This document shows positions 1 through 7,907 of a stretch of 64,000 nt of DNA, one piece after another (the first letter of the stretch is position 1; every line of letters starts with the position of its first letter). Position numbers and translations under genes: made by a program. Source of the stretch: Roseobacter sp. SK209-2-6 (lineage in GTDB: Bacteria; Pseudomonadota; Alphaproteobacteria; Rhodobacterales; Rhodobacteraceae); contig NZ_AAYC01000014.1 of the NCBI RefSeq assembly GCF_000169455.1, forward strand, positions 46,506 to 110,505, written 5' to 3'. Below the pieces are notes generated by a model. The model searched no databases and was not told the origin of the DNA. It was given only the letters and a program-made list of their open reading frames with translations.

Positions 1-103
1 CCGTATAGCGGAACAGATCGCCGGACTGCAGCAAAGCATCGATTTCAGCGCGGGCGGCTTCGGGGATCGCTTCGGCGTCATGGACATTTGGCGGCTGTTG
101 CAT
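1..103 (-). CDS. Partial N-terminus, probable DegT/DnrJ/EryC1-type aminotransferase
   Basis: Only the first 34 codons lie in the window; the gene runs off the left edge. The peptide starts MQQPPNVHDAEAIPEAAR and goes on through a short LLQSGDLFRYT stretch. That resembles the N-terminus of sugar or amine aminotransferases of the DegT/DnrJ/EryC1/StrS family in roseobacters, but this is recalled and cannot be tested on so few residues. The ATG at 101-103 is the only plausible start. The DNA upstream (104-160) is AT-rich, so a promoter is likely there. It is separated from the next gene by a hairpin, so it is probably a separate transcription unit from the amine cluster. Confidence 0.5.
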   Translation of the reverse strand, partial: MQQPPNVHDAEAIPEAARAEIDALLQSGDLFRYT

Positions 104-248
104 ATTTCAAATTCCTGAATAATGGATTTCATAAATATAAAACAGATGGTGTGAAGTTCCAAGACTTGCCGTCTAAAAGTTTCTCGCGCGGGGCGAAATT
201 TCACCAAGCTGTTACGTAGGACCTCTGCCGGAAAACCCTGCAAAGGCA

Positions 249-282
249 AAGGCCTGCCCTGATGGTGATCAGGACAGGCCTT
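249..282 (-). terminator. Hairpin terminator after the PuuB-like gene
   Basis: A 14-bp inverted repeat with one mismatch (arms about 249-262 and 269-282, four to six unpaired bases) lies just downstream of the oxidase stop codon on the minus strand. The T tract after it on that strand is weak. It fits the end of the amine-catabolism transcript. Confidence 0.6.
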
Positions 283-306
283 ATGTCGTTTTCTTCTTGG
301 TGCGGA

Positions 307-1617
307 TTAGATGCCCAATCGATCGCGCAATGCAAACCAGGTCATGGCTAGCGCCAGGAGCGGCGCGCGCATGGCGGGTCCGCCGGGAAAACCGGGGGCA
401 GGGACACGCGACAGGGTGTCAAAGCCTTCTGCCTGCCCCTGGATGGCCTGTGCCATCAACTGGCCCGCATGGGTGGCGGTGCCCACCCCATGGCCGGAAT
501 AGCCGGAGGCCGACAGGATATTCGGTGTCAGCCGGGTCAGATAGGGCATGCGCTTCATGGTGATCGCCAGGGTGCCGCCCCAGGCATAGTCAAATTTCAC
601 CTGGCGCAGATGCGGAAATATCTCCAGCATCGGCTTGCGCACCGTGGCCTCGATATCGCTGGGGAAGCGGTAGCCATAGCTCTCGCCGCCGCCAAAGAGC
701 AGCCGCTTGTCATGGGACAGGCGGAAATAGTTGATGACAAATTTGGTGTCCGCCACTGCAATATCGCGGGCCAGCACCCGGGCGGTGTCTTCGCCCAGAG
801 GTTCGGTTGCGGCAATGAAGTTGTTGATCGGCATAACCCGCGCCGCGACCTGCCGGTTCAAACCGCCAAGGTAGCCATTGCAGGCCAGCACCACATGATC
901 CGCCGTCACCGTGCCGCCTGCACAGCGCAGCCTGGCTGTACTGCCCTCCTGGAGCTCCAGAACCTCAGAGCCTTCATGGATCCGCACACCGGCGCTTTTT
1001 GCCGCCCGGGCCAGGCCCAGGGCATAGGCAAGCGGGTGCAGATGGGCTGCCCCCATATCCAATGAACCGCCTTTATAGGCCGGAGAAGGGCAGATTGCCT
1101 GCAGCCCATCAAGATCCAGAGGGGTGATCTCATCATAGCCGTAACGCGTTTGCAGATGCTCCGCATAAGCGTGCTCTTCGGCCATTTCCCGCTTGGAAAA
1201 ACAGGCATGGGCGACGCCGGATTTCAGATGACAATCGATGCCATGTTTCGCGATCAGCGATTTCACCAGGGTCTTGGCGTCTTCTGACAGATCCCACAGC
1301 TTGCGGGCGTCCTCCTGACCGACCAGCTTTTCCAGCCCGTCCTGTTCCATGCGCTGGCCAGTGCCCAGCTGGCCGCCATTACGGCCCGAGGCGCCAAATC
1401 CGACGCGTTGCGCCTCCAGCAGCACCACATTCAGTCCGGCCTTCGCCAGATGCAGCGCCGCCGACAGGCCAGTATAGCCGGCGCCCACAACGCAGACATC
1501 CGCTTTGACATCTTCCGTCAGTGCCGGAAAGCGATCCAGCGGCTGTGCCGTCGCCGCATACCAGCTGGCGGGATATTCGCCTTTGCGGTCATTGGAATAG
1601 AGCAGATTCATTCCCAT
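307..1617 (-). CDS. puuB: FAD-dependent amine oxidase, gamma-glutamylputrescine oxidase-like
   Basis: A 436-residue flavoprotein of the DAO family. The dinucleotide-binding motif GAGYTG is at residues 45-50, with the ribose-binding acidic residue in LLEAQ (E68), followed by the ASGRNGGQ motif typical of glycine oxidase and PuuB relatives. In the Puu pathway this enzyme oxidises gamma-glutamylputrescine to the aldehyde with release of peroxide. The length matches E. coli PuuB. A GAGG ribosome site six bases before the ATG supports the start. It is the last gene of a minus-strand run with two glutamine synthetase homologues and an amidotransferase, which is why I favour a gamma-glutamyl amine substrate over sarcosine or glycine. 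No PuuC-type aldehyde dehydrogenase is in the window. The exact amine cannot be read from the sequence. Confidence 0.8.
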   Translation of the reverse strand: MGMNLLYSNDRKGEYPASWYAATAQPLDRFPALTEDVKADVCVVGAGYTGLSAALHLAKAGLNVVLLEAQRVGFGASGRNGGQLGTGQRMEQDGLEKLVGQEDARKLWDLSEDAKTLVKSLIAKHGIDCHLKSGVAHACFSKREMAEEHAYAEHLQTRYGYDEITPLDLDGLQAICPSPAYKGGSLDMGAAHLHPLAYALGLARAAKSAGVRIHEGSEVLELQEGSTARLRCAGGTVTADHVVLACNGYLGGLNRQVAARVMPINNFIAATEPLGEDTARVLARDIAVADTKFVINYFRLSHDKRLLFGGGESYGYRFPSDIEATVRKPMLEIFPHLRQVKFDYAWGGTLAITMKRMPYLTRLTPNILSASGYSGHGVGTATHAGQLMAQAIQGQAEGFDTLSRVPAPGFPGGPAMRAPLLALAMTWFALRDRLGI

Positions 1618-1654
1618 AACGCACCTCGCTTGTGCAGAATGCCGCGGCCTTCCG

Positions 1655-1676
1655 CTTCATTTTGCCAAAAATACCT
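1655..1676 (+). repeat. Short dispersed intergenic repeat, copy A
   Basis: The stretch CTTCATTTTGCCAAAAATAC plus two bases lies between puuB and puuA. Near-identical units occur at 44571-44593 (opposite orientation) and 44723-44743. It resembles a motif often seen between genes in Rhodobacteraceae. The copies differ by one to three bases. Confidence 0.5.
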
Positions 1677-1727
1677 AATTGCACCGGCGCAGGCCCCAGG
1701 GCGATGCGCCGGAGTTTGGGCGCTGCC

Positions 1728-3086
1728 TTAGACGTTCATCAAGAGGTGCTCGCGCTCCCAGGGGGAGATCACTTGCAGGAACTCTTCGTATTCAGCGCGC
1801 TTCACAATGGAATATACCCGGGCGAACTCGGGCCCCAGCACCTCATGCAGCGCCTTGGCTTCCTCAAAGAGGTCCAGGGCCTGGCCCATGACCTGGGGAA
1901 TATCGCCGTCGCCTTCATAAGCATCGCCCTTGAACTGCTTGTGCGGACGTTCTTCGTTGATCAGGCCAAGATAACCGCAGGCCAGTGAGACCGCGATGCC
2001 GAGGTAGGGGTTGCAGTCCATGCCTGCAAGGCGGTTCTCAACCCGCCGTGCCGAAGGCCCGGAGAGCGGCACACGGATGCCGGTGGTGCGGTTGTCGCGC
2101 GCCCATTCCAGATTGATCGGGGCAGCGTGATCCTTCACGTAGCGGCGGTAGGAATTCACATAGGGCGCCATCACCGCAATCCCTGCCGGCAAGTGGTTCT
2201 GCAGCCCTCCGATAAAGTGGAAAAAGGCATCCGTCTCACCGCCCTGGGGTCCGGAGAAGATATTCTCTCCGGTTTCCATATCGAGGATCGAGTGATGGAT
2301 ATGCATGGCAGATCCGGGCTCATTCTCGATCGGCTTGGCCATGAAAGTGGCAAAGCAGTCGTGGCGCAGCGCCGCTTCGCGGATCAGGCGTTTGAAGTAA
2401 AAGACCTCATCCGCCAGCTTGACCGGATCCCCATGCAGGAGGTTGATCTCCAGCTGGCCGGCGCCGCCCTCCTGGGTGATACCGTCGATCTCAAAGCCCT
2501 GATGCTCGGCAAAATCATAGATGTCGTCGATGACGGGGCCGAATTCGTCCACAGCGGTCATCGAATAGGCCTGGCGCGCCGCGGCCGGACGGCCGGAGCG
2601 GCCCATCATCGGCTTGATCTCCTGCGCGGGATCAGTGTTGCGGGCCACCAGGAAGAATTCCATCTCCGGGGCCACTACGGGCTGCCAGCCTTTGTCGTGA
2701 TAAAGCTGCACCACCCGTTTCAGCACGTTACGGGGTGAGAAAGGCACCGGTGCCCCATGGCGGTCATAGGCGTCATGGATCACCTGCAGCGTCCAGTCGG
2801 CGGTCCAGGGCGCTGCGGTTGCTGTCGCCATATCCGGCTTCAGCGTCATGTCCTTTTCAATCCAGCCGTCCTCATCCGCAGCTTCGGCCCAGTCTCCGGT
2901 GATGGTCTGGTAGAAGATGCTGTCAGGCAGGTGGAAATAGTCCTGTTTGGCGAATTTCGAAGCCGGCACCGCTTTTCCCCGGGCGATGCCGGGGAGGTCC
3001 GAGATAACGCATTCAACTTCGTCGAGACGACGGCCCTCCAGATAGGTTCTTGCTGCTTCGGGAAGGTCGTCGAGCCAGGCTGACAT
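1728..3086 (-). CDS. puuA: Glutamine synthetase family protein, gamma-glutamylpolyamine synthetase-like
   Basis: A 452-residue glutamine synthetase homologue, the usual length for PuuA/SpuI-type enzymes, which ligate glutamate to putrescine or another amine using ATP. Visible features are the APEMEFFLV motif (E141 and E143, metal and substrate binding), the AMHIHHS metal/nucleotide loop and the DNRTTGIRVP arginine-containing motif near residue 320. The start ATG shares one base with the stop codon of the amidotransferase gene upstream (TAATG), so the two are translationally coupled. There is no adenylylation-tyrosine context like that of housekeeping GlnA, and a second paralogue lies 0.7 kb away. 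The role in amine gamma-glutamylation is inferred from the neighbouring oxidase and amidotransferase. Confidence 0.85.
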   Translation of the reverse strand: MSAWLDDLPEAARTYLEGRRLDEVECVISDLPGIARGKAVPASKFAKQDYFHLPDSIFYQTITGDWAEAADEDGWIEKDMTLKPDMATATAAPWTADWTLQVIHDAYDRHGAPVPFSPRNVLKRVVQLYHDKGWQPVVAPEMEFFLVARNTDPAQEIKPMMGRSGRPAAARQAYSMTAVDEFGPVIDDIYDFAEHQGFEIDGITQEGGAGQLEINLLHGDPVKLADEVFYFKRLIREAALRHDCFATFMAKPIENEPGSAMHIHHSILDMETGENIFSGPQGGETDAFFHFIGGLQNHLPAGIAVMAPYVNSYRRYVKDHAAPINLEWARDNRTTGIRVPLSGPSARRVENRLAGMDCNPYLGIAVSLACGYLGLINEERPHKQFKGDAYEGDGDIPQVMGQALDLFEEAKALHEVLGPEFARVYSIVKRAEYEEFLQVISPWEREHLLMNV

Positions 3087-3766
3087 TAGGTCCTCTCTTT
3101 CTTCATAAACTCTGCGAGGAAGGTTGCAATTTGAAGGTTGTCGTTCGGGGTCTCAAGCTTGGTGGCGGCGTCTTCCAAGAGGGCATCGGGCACGACGCCG
3201 CGCCCGCGCTTTTCGATCAGCCCGCCAACAAAGCCGTTGGGGAATTCGGGATGCGGCTGCCAGGAGATGATGTGATCACCATAGGCCAGAATGCCGTTTT
3301 CACAGAACTCATTGCCGCCCAGGATACGGGCGCCCTCGGGGCGCTCTACGACTTGGTCCTGGTGCCAGGCATTCAGGGTCAGGGCTTTCCCGTCCTGCTC
3401 ATAGGTGACCTGACCCACGGCCCAGCCGCCGGAATACTTCTCGACTTTGCCGCCCAGGGCCTGGGCGATGATCTGGTGGCCAAAGCAGATCCCGGCCAGG
3501 GGCCGCTTTGCGGCATTGATCTCTCGCACCAGGTCCTCCAGCGGCGGGATCCAGGCATGCGGCTCATAGGCGCCATGTTTGGAGCCAGTGATGATCCAGC
3601 CATCCGCCTCGGTGGCACTTTCGGGAAAGATCCCATCCACCACGGCCCAGGTTTGAAACTCAAACCCATGGCCTGCCAGCATGTCACGGAACATGCCGTC
3701 ATAATCCCCAAAGGGACCAAAGAGATCTTCGGGGGAGTGGCCGGTTTGCAGGATGCCGATTTTCAT
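3086..3766 (-). CDS. Class I glutamine amidotransferase, probable gamma-glutamyl hydrolase
   Basis: 226 residues forming one class I glutamine amidotransferase domain. The catalytic triad is visible: C94 in GICFGHQ, and H172 and E174 in QPHPEF. There is no synthetase domain, so it probably hydrolyses a gamma-glutamyl amide, the step PuuD performs in E. coli, though the nucleophile motif is closer to GMP synthase-like amidotransferases than to PuuD. It sits between two glutamine synthetase homologues and overlaps puuA by one base. A perfect 12-bp palindrome (3777-3788) lies 10 bases before the start codon and overlaps the ribosome-binding region, so this gene is likely under the same repressor as its neighbours. 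Confidence 0.8.
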   Translation of the reverse strand: MKIGILQTGHSPEDLFGPFGDYDGMFRDMLAGHGFEFQTWAVVDGIFPESATEADGWIITGSKHGAYEPHAWIPPLEDLVREINAAKRPLAGICFGHQIIAQALGGKVEKYSGGWAVGQVTYEQDGKALTLNAWHQDQVVERPEGARILGGNEFCENGILAYGDHIISWQPHPEFPNGFVGGLIEKRGRGVVPDALLEDAATKLETPNDNLQIATFLAEFMKKERT

Positions 3767-3776
3767 ATTTCACCAG

Positions 3777-3788
3777 ATTTGATCAAAT
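3777..3788. promoter_or_regulatory. Palindromic operator ATTTGATCAAAT, copy 1
   Basis: A perfect 12-bp palindrome immediately upstream of the amidotransferase gene. The same word, complete or with one change, occurs upstream of the second glutamine synthetase gene and of the ABC transporter operon. I infer an operator for a regulator of amine catabolism whose gene is not in the window. Confidence 0.6.
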
Positions 3789-3826
3789 TCAGAGTAGCCG
3801 GGGCCTGGCCCCTGGACAAGGCCGCT

Positions 3827-5146
3827 TCATACGGCCTCGAGCCAACTGAGCCAATGCTTCTCTTGCGGCATGTCTGCAAAACAGGCGCGTTCCTGGCGCT
3901 TGGTCATAACCAGGTTCCGGATCAGCATCGACGGCAGGATTTTCGCCATCAGCGGATCGCTTTCAAACAGGTCGATGGCTTCCTGCCAGCCGGCGGCCAG
4001 CTGTGGCAGGCCTTCGATTTCATAGACATTGCCGGAGGAGGGCGGCGGCGGAACCATCTCTTCTTCGATGCCCAGGATTGCCGCGCCTAGTACCACCGAG
4101 AGCATCAAATAGGGGTTGATGTCACCGCCTGCGGTGCGGTGCTCGATCCGGCGGGCCTTGGGGCTGCCGCCGGGAATGCGGATTGCGGCGGTGCGGTTCT
4201 CATAGCCCCAGGCGGCACCAGTGGGCGCATGAGCACCGGGCACCAACCGTTCGTAGGAATTGCCATGGGGGGCAAAGATCAGGGTGCTGGCGGGCATGGC
4301 TGCCAGGCAGCCTGCGACGGCCTGCGCCAGCAGCGGGCTGCCGGTTTCAGACCCATCGTCAAAGATGTTGTTGCCCGCCTCATCCAGAACCGAGAAATGT
4401 ATATGCATGCCATTGCCGGCCTCATCCGCATAGGGTTTGGCCATGAAAGTGGCCGCTAGACCGTGTTTGCGGGCCATGCCCTTGACCAGGGTTTTGAACA
4501 GCCAGGCATCATCAGCAGCGCGCAGGGCGTCCTGATGGTTCAGGTTGATCTCGAATTGGCCGAGGCCTGCCTCTGAGATCGCCGATTGCGCCGGGATGCC
4601 CATGGCCTCGGCCCCGTCGTAGAGATCGGTGAAGAAGGCATCAAAGGCGTCGAGTTCCGCAACTGAGAGCACCGATTGCTGGTCCAACTGGCGGCCGGTA
4701 TGGGGATGCGCCGGGGCGGCAGGGGTCTCACCGCTGTCGTCGACCAGGTTAAATTCCATCTCGGTGGCGGCCAGAACTGTCCAGCCCCGCGCCTTGTAGC
4801 GCGCCAGCACATGGGAGAGCACCTGTCGGGGGTCGCCCAGGAAAGGGGCTCCATCCTCATGTTCCATGACCATCGGGATCAAAGCGGAGGGGCTCTCTAA
4901 CCAGGGCATCGGTACCGCGCCACGCCCGGAGGGTTTCATCACCCCATCCGCATCGCCAGTTTCAAACACCAGCGGGCTGTCTTCGATGTCGCGTCCCCAG
5001 ATGTCCACATTCAGGGTGGAAATGGGCATGCGTGCGGCGCCATCATCGAGTTTGTCTGCCAGATCTGCAGGCATGCGCTTGCCGCGCATCTGCCCATTGA
5101 GGTCAGCGGCTGCAATGCGGATGGTCTTAAGCTTGGACAGATCCAT
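3827..5146 (-). CDS. Second glutamine synthetase family protein (gamma-glutamyl ligase type)
   Basis: 439 residues from the preferred start. The open frame extends 18 codons further, but the ATG at 5146 has an AGGAGCC ribosome site and gives the family-like N-terminus MDLSKLKTIRIAAADLNG. The TEMEFNLV motif (E129, E131), a GNGMHIHFS loop and an ENRTAAIRIPGG motif mark a complete glutamine synthetase catalytic domain. It is clearly diverged from the paralogue at 1728-3086, so the two probably accept different amines, for example a diamine and a polyamine or an aromatic amine. The gene runs toward the amidotransferase with a 60-base gap that holds palindrome copy 1. A further copy lies upstream of this gene. 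Confidence 0.82.
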   Translation of the reverse strand: MDLSKLKTIRIAAADLNGQMRGKRMPADLADKLDDGAARMPISTLNVDIWGRDIEDSPLVFETGDADGVMKPSGRGAVPMPWLESPSALIPMVMEHEDGAPFLGDPRQVLSHVLARYKARGWTVLAATEMEFNLVDDSGETPAAPAHPHTGRQLDQQSVLSVAELDAFDAFFTDLYDGAEAMGIPAQSAISEAGLGQFEINLNHQDALRAADDAWLFKTLVKGMARKHGLAATFMAKPYADEAGNGMHIHFSVLDEAGNNIFDDGSETGSPLLAQAVAGCLAAMPASTLIFAPHGNSYERLVPGAHAPTGAAWGYENRTAAIRIPGGSPKARRIEHRTAGGDINPYLMLSVVLGAAILGIEEEMVPPPPSSGNVYEIEGLPQLAAGWQEAIDLFESDPLMAKILPSMLIRNLVMTKRQERACFADMPQEKHWLSWLEAV

Positions 5147-5204
5147 AATAGGCTCCTTTGATCTTGATGCAGTTGTACTGCAGGAAAACCGATCCGCCAA
5201 GAGA

Positions 5205-5216
5205 ATTTGATCAAAA
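5205..5216. promoter_or_regulatory. Palindromic operator, copy 2 (TTTGATCAAA core)
   Basis: A perfect 10-bp palindrome at 5206-5215, matching 11 of 12 positions of copy 1 when flanks are included. It is about 60 bases upstream of the second glutamine synthetase start, a normal promoter-operator distance. Confidence 0.6.
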
Positions 5217-5261
5217 GTTTGCTGTTTCTAGATCCTCGGGTGAGAAGCCTCAGTAAAACCA

Positions 5262-5291
5262 CAAAAAAACGGGCCCTCGAAAGGGCCCGTT
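5262..5291 (-). terminator. Rho-independent terminator of the ABC transporter operon
   Basis: Perfect 10-bp GC-rich arms (5268-5277 and 5282-5291) around a four-base loop, followed on the minus strand by a run of T. It lies 22 bases after the stop of the last permease gene, so transporter and catabolic genes are separate transcripts. Confidence 0.9.
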
Positions 5292-5313
5292 CTTTGATCA
5301 GGTCTGGTGAAGC

Positions 5314-6120
5314 CTATCGGATCAGATTCATCTTCAGTTTCAGCTTGCGGCGCTGCGTCTGGGGCAGATGCCGGTTCAGGCGTTTGTTGACCACGCCGAA
5401 AATCGCAATGATCACCAGGGTCAACAGGATGAAATAGAAGGCCAGGATCGGATAGGGAATAAAGGGGTTAAAGGTCTTATCCGCAAAGTAACGCGCATAG
5501 TAAAGCGCATCGCCCTGCTGGCGCCAGGTGGGAAAGCCAGAGAAGAAGACCAGTGTGGTGGCATGGAAAAGGAAGATCGCCTCATTGGTATAAGAGGGCC
5601 AAGCCAGCCGCATCATCGTAGGCCACATGATCCGGCGAAAGCGTGACCAGCCGGTCAGCCCATAGGCATCTGCCGCTTCGATATCTCCTTTGGGGATCGA
5701 GCGCAGCGCGCCATAGAAGATCTCTGCCGAATAGGCTGCAGTGTTCAGGAAGAGAACAATCAGCGCCCCAAGCCATGCGGAAGAAAAGGCATTGAAGACG
5801 GGTGAAACCTGCTTGAGCTGCAAAAACAGGAAATAGGCAAAGAAGAACTGGATAAAGAGTGGTGAGCCCCGGAACAGGAAGATAAACCATTCTGCCGGTT
5901 TGCGCAGGGCCGCACGCGGAGAGTTCTTGGCCAGGGCGATTGCATTGGCCAGGACAAAACCACCCAGCACCGCCAGGGTGCCAAAGTAGATGTTCCATAG
6001 CATGCCCGAGCCGATCAGGGTGAATTGATCACACAGGGTGAAGTCACTACGGGGCAGAAGCCGTTCGCCAAAGCCAAGCGAGCGCAGCCCATAGTCTTGA
6101 AGGGTCTGAAGACAGCTCAT
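5314..6120 (-). CDS. ABC transporter permease, polar amino acid type (HisM-like)
   Basis: 268 residues with several hydrophobic spans, an early one around residues 40-65 and others in the C-terminal half, and an EAA-type loop (DIEAADAYGLTGWSRFRRI) that docks onto the ATPase. This is the pattern of inner-membrane permeases of the histidine/lysine/arginine/ornithine uptake family. The start codon overlaps the stop of the preceding permease gene by four bases (ATGA), so the two are translated together as a heteromeric pair. It ends at a strong terminator. Location beside gamma-glutamyl amine genes suggests import of a basic amino acid, opine or polyamine. The substrate cannot be decided from the permease. 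Confidence 0.88.
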   Translation of the reverse strand: MSCLQTLQDYGLRSLGFGERLLPRSDFTLCDQFTLIGSGMLWNIYFGTLAVLGGFVLANAIALAKNSPRAALRKPAEWFIFLFRGSPLFIQFFFAYFLFLQLKQVSPVFNAFSSAWLGALIVLFLNTAAYSAEIFYGALRSIPKGDIEAADAYGLTGWSRFRRIMWPTMMRLAWPSYTNEAIFLFHATTLVFFSGFPTWRQQGDALYYARYFADKTFNPFIPYPILAFYFILLTLVIIAIFGVVNKRLNRHLPQTQRRKLKLKMNLIR

Positions 6121-6908
6121 GCGGCTTTCCTTTGCGCTTCACCGGCAAGGGTGGCTTGGCCATGGGAGAGGCGGTTGGTGATACGGTCCAAGGCGACTTC
6201 GGACACTTTGGTGAAGAGCAGATAGAAAACCAAAAGCCCCAGGAAATACCACATCATCCAGTCCCCATGAGGGTAATCGGTGAATCTGGCCGTCTTTGAT
6301 GCGCCCAGCTCGCGCGCCCAATAGACGATATCCTCAACCCCCAGCAGGAAGAGAAGCGGGGTTGCTTTGATCAGCACCATCCAGAGGTTGGAGAGGCCCG
6401 GCAACGCAAAGGTCCACATCTGTGGCACCAGGATGCGCCAGAATGCCTGGCGATGGGTCATGCCATAGGCCTCGGCAGTTTCGATCTGGGCGCGCGGCAC
6501 CGCGTTCATCGCACCAAAGAGTACATTGGCCGCAAAGGCACCAAAGACGATGGCAAAGGTCACGACAGCAATGGTGAAACCATAGGTCTCATGGATCCAT
6601 TGCGGAGAATCGCCAAGTGGCATCTTGGCGATGTCACAGACCAGAAAGTCATTGCCCTGTCGAATGGGCTGGTCCCAATCCGGGCATTTTACCTTATGGC
6701 GCAGATATTCGATCCCCTGATCCAGGGCGATGACAAAAAACATGAAAAAGGCAATGTCCGGCACCCCACGCACAATGGCGATATAGCCGCGTCCAATCCA
6801 GCTGAGCGGGGCAAAGCGCGCGCGCGCAGCCATAGCGCCACCAAAGCCAAACAACAGGGCCGAAGGGGCAGCAACAGCAAGGAGCAGCAGAACAGTGCCG
6901 AAGGACAT
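6117..6908 (-). CDS. ABC transporter permease, polar amino acid type (HisQ-like)
   Basis: 263 residues. The N-terminus is a hydrophobic segment (residues 3-25), and further spans follow around 38-60, 105-130 and near the C-terminus. The cytoplasmic loop contains QIETAEAYGMTHRQAFWRI, the EAA motif of binding-protein-dependent permeases. Between the first and second halves is a 35-residue stretch with two cysteines (KCPDWDQ and LVCDIAK), presumably periplasmic and possibly disulphide-bonded. It precedes and overlaps the HisM-like gene. The upstream gap of 213 bases to the binding-protein gene holds a stem-loop that probably lowers permease expression relative to the binding protein. Confidence 0.87.
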   Translation of the reverse strand: MSFGTVLLLLAVAAPSALLFGFGGAMAARARFAPLSWIGRGYIAIVRGVPDIAFFMFFVIALDQGIEYLRHKVKCPDWDQPIRQGNDFLVCDIAKMPLGDSPQWIHETYGFTIAVVTFAIVFGAFAANVLFGAMNAVPRAQIETAEAYGMTHRQAFWRILVPQMWTFALPGLSNLWMVLIKATPLLFLLGVEDIVYWARELGASKTARFTDYPHGDWMMWYFLGLLVFYLLFTKVSEVALDRITNRLSHGQATLAGEAQRKAA

Positions 6909-7074
6909 GTAGAAAGATAGGTGCTTACCAGTGGTCAGATAGCAGCTAAGCCACTGGAGCCCTTCCAGGCTGGCGGGATCGGAGCAGAAGGAAAAGATGG
7001 CACGCCTCGTCAGATCTGGGTCACTGCATTACCGGTCTAGGTCACGGCTTTGTGCAGGTATCCGGGGTTTGCAA

Positions 7075-7095
7075 AGGGGGGCATAAAGCCCCCCT
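7075..7095 (-). terminator. Stem-loop between binding-protein and permease genes
   Basis: Perfect 8-bp arms (7075-7082 and 7088-7095) rich in G and C with a five-base loop, followed on the minus strand by only a short T run. Such leaky terminators or mRNA-stabilising hairpins are common after the periplasmic binding-protein gene in ABC operons and let it be made in excess. Confidence 0.65.
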
Positions 7096-7121
7096 CACGT
7101 GTTTCAAACAGGAGGAATGTC

Positions 7122-7829
7122 TTAGAACTTGCCTTCGATTTCCCACTTGTCCAGAAGCGCGTTCAGCGAGCCATCTGCTTTCATCGAAGCAATTGCGGCG
7201 TCGAATTTGCTGCGCAGCTCATCATCGGACTGACGGAAGGCCATGCCGATACCGCCGCCCAGGAATACATCGCCCAGGAAGACCAGATCGGTTTCAGCAA
7301 CGATTGGGTTCAGGAAGTCTTTGTCAGACAGAACCGCATCTGCTTCGCCGGATTTCACAGCAGCAATGGTTTCGTCAGGTGTTGGGAACTCCACCAAGGT
7401 TGCGCCGGATTCTGCAACATGTGCGGACTGGATGGTCGAAGCCTGTGCCGCAACAACAGCGCTTTTGACGTCGATGTCAGCAGAAAGAGCCGCGAAAGCG
7501 GAAGGCGAAGGCTGGGTATAGCCCTGGGTGAAGCTCACAACTTCTTTGCGCTCTTCGGTGATCGACATGCCGGCGATGATGGCATCGTAGTTGCCGGAGG
7601 TCAGGTTGGGGATGATCGAATCCCAATCATTGGTGACCCACTCACAGGTCAGCTCGGCACGCTTGCACAGCTCGTCGCCCAGCTCGCGCTCAAATCCATC
7701 AACCTCACCGTTGTCGTTGAGGAAGTTGTAGGGAGGGTAGGCGCCCTCGGTGCCCAGACGGACAGTTTCTGCAAAACCCATGCCTGCGGTCAGCGCCAGA
7801 GCGGCGGTGGTCATGATAAGTGATTTCAT
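7122..7829 (-). CDS. Periplasmic substrate-binding protein, polar amino acid family
   Basis: 235 residues with a Sec signal peptide (MKSLIMTTAALALTAGMGFA, cleavage after residue 20). The mature protein begins ETVRLGTEGAYPPYNF, the hallmark of SBP family 3 (HisJ/ArgT/NocT), and continues with GFERELGDELCKRA and an NYDAIIAGMSITEERKEVVSF segment that forms the carboxylate-binding pocket. GGGIGMAFRQSDDELR near the C-terminus is also typical. A GGGAGT ribosome site precedes the ATG. It is the second gene of the operon, after the ATPase. Two cysteines (CKRAELTC) probably form a disulphide. Ligand specificity is unknown; a basic amino acid, octopine-like compound or amine is likely from context. Confidence 0.9.
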   Translation of the reverse strand: MKSLIMTTAALALTAGMGFAETVRLGTEGAYPPYNFLNDNGEVDGFERELGDELCKRAELTCEWVTNDWDSIIPNLTSGNYDAIIAGMSITEERKEVVSFTQGYTQPSPSAFAALSADIDVKSAVVAAQASTIQSAHVAESGATLVEFPTPDETIAAVKSGEADAVLSDKDFLNPIVAETDLVFLGDVFLGGGIGMAFRQSDDELRSKFDAAIASMKADGSLNALLDKWEIEGKF

Positions 7830-7907
7830 CGTTTTACTCCCATTTTATGGTTACTTGTTTAGTTCCGTTTTCCCGGGTTCTCCGGGCCTGACACGCCAGA
7901 GCGTGGA

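Noticed and set aside
4139..4459. Open frames on the opposite strand of glutamine synthetase and many other long genes
   Set aside because: They are shadow frames in GC-rich coding DNA with no ribosome sites and no recognisable domains.
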